From NCBI GenBank assembly GCA_945947715.1, contig CAMEYZ010000034.1:1-13762 (forward strand): DNA of 13,762 nt. The letters are read 5' to 3'. Position numbers and translations under genes: made by a program. Position 1 is the stretch's first letter. Every line of letters begins with the position of its first letter. The stretch comes from an uncultured Clostridia bacterium (GTDB taxonomy: Bacteria; Bacillota; Clostridia; Oscillospirales; Ruminococcaceae). The notes under the pieces were generated by a model. The model saw nothing but the letters and a program-made list of their open reading frames with translations, was not told the DNA's origin and ran no database searches. Positions 13,099-13,762 of the stretch are shown here, in pieces.

Positions 13099-13762
13099 AT
13101 GGGAACTGAGGATACACTCGATTTGGGATTTTTGTTCAAAACATTGAAGAAGCATCTTGCATTTATCCTAATTGCAGGTGTGCTGTGCGGGATAGTATCT
13201 TTTCTTATTTCCAATTTTCTGGTAACAAAGAAATATGAATCCCGGGCAATGCTTTATGTGGAGAATAATCAGCAGACATCCGATTCTCTGAATATAAATG
13301 ATATCACCGCCGCTCAGAAGCTGGTAAATACCTGCCAGATCATCTTCAAGAGCGATACCATGCTCGATAATCTGATAACTGAGCTGGGTCTTCCTTACAA
13401 TAAGGAGGAGCTCAATAATATGATAACGGCTCAGTCTGTTAACAACACCGAGGTTATGGAGCTGGTGGTGGAAAGTACAAGCCCTGAGGAATCCCAGAGG
13501 ATAGTCAACAAGCTTATTGAGCTTGCCAATGTCGAATTCAACCGCATTATCAAATCGGGCTCGATCGAGGTCATCGACTATGGCGAGATAAATCCTAAGG
13601 CGTCCTTCCCGAATGTTATGCTCATTACTGCAGCTGGCGTGTTTATCGGTATTGTGGCGGCTTATATTATCGCCTTTGCGGGAGATATGCTTGATGTTGC
13701 TGTCAAGCATGACGACAATATCGCTAAGATATATGACGTTCCTGTGTTTGCCGAAATCATGG
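13099..13762 (+). CDS. Wzz/CpsC-type polysaccharide co-polymerase (3' end outside window)
   Basis: 221 residues are visible and the frame is open to the window edge. The start is ATG 13099 with GGAG at 13085-13088. The topology is that of the Wzz/CpsC/YveK family: a short cytoplasmic start (DLGFLFKTLKKHL), a first membrane helix at 21-42, a long extracytoplasmic region of about 130 residues, a proline-containing segment NPKASFPN (165-172) and a second membrane helix at about 173-194. The tail after it reaches DVPVFAEIM at the edge, as in proteins that contact a CpsD-type tyrosine kinase. Such proteins control chain length and export of capsule or exopolysaccharide and commonly open the operon. 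The kinase and glycosyltransferases would be expected downstream. It follows a serine recombinase and has its own promoter. Confidence 0.92.
   Translation, partial: MGTEDTLDLGFLFKTLKKHLAFILIAGVLCGIVSFLISNFLVTKKYESRAMLYVENNQQTSDSLNINDITAAQKLVNTCQIIFKSDTMLDNLITELGLPYNKEELNNMITAQSVNNTEVMELVVESTSPEESQRIVNKLIELANVEFNRIIKSGSIEVIDYGEINPKASFPNVMLITAAGVFIGIVAAYIIAFAGDMLDVAVKHDDNIAKIYDVPVFAEIM

Overview
The window looks like a chromosomal stretch from a Gram-positive gut or rumen anaerobe of the Clostridia, probably Ruminococcus or a close relative in the Oscillospiraceae. This is an inference. It rests on moderate base composition, strong GGAGG ribosome sites, textbook TTGACA-17-TATAAT promoters (several with an extended TGnTATAAT -10), short rho-independent terminators, and gene content (22-residue LRR surface-type protein, long-form serine acetyltransferase, Wzz/CpsC-type polysaccharide gene). 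No rRNA, tRNA, CRISPR array or insertion sequence was seen.

Layout. (1) 1-625: the 3' end of a leucine-rich-repeat protein, closed by a strong terminator. (2) 715-3640, plus strand: rmuC from a consensus promoter, then a two-part protein with a YceG-like N-terminal region and a C-terminal trypsin-like serine protease. (3) 3641-7706, minus strand: a tight four-gene operon reading citrate-lyase-like C-C lyase, phosphoribosyltransferase with TRSP domain, StiP/PELOTA protein and HAD phosphatase. It converges on the protease gene through a shared bidirectional terminator. (4) 7762-8985: a rhodanese-TtcA-like sulfur transferase fusion. (5) 8991-10057, minus: serine O-acetyltransferase. (6) 10074-11805: two divergent RadC/JAB paralogues, one with an altered JAMM motif. 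(7) 11811-12072, minus: a 59-residue protein too short for routine calling, with its own terminator and a hairpin at its ribosome site. (8) 12163-12895: a small serine recombinase. (9) 12946 to the end: a promoter with two symmetric elements and the start of a polysaccharide chain-length/co-polymerase gene.

The most interesting part is 2183-7706. The four minus-strand genes match the set of families described in the literature as the 'biosynthetic module' of tellurite-resistance-type (Ter) stress operons, predicted to make a nucleoside-like metabolite. YceG is another family of that neighbourhood. Here a YceG-like region is fused to a protease and faces the module tail to tail. No TerD, TerC, TelA or ATP-grasp gene is in the window, so this would be a stand-alone or dispersed version. 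The fusion and its link to the module are inferences from residue patterns read by eye, without any database search.

The remaining genes look like ordinary housekeeping or accessory functions: sulfur metabolism (rhodanese-TtcA and CysE, convergent neighbours), DNA maintenance (RmuC, RadC-like proteins), and a recombinase next to a surface polysaccharide locus.
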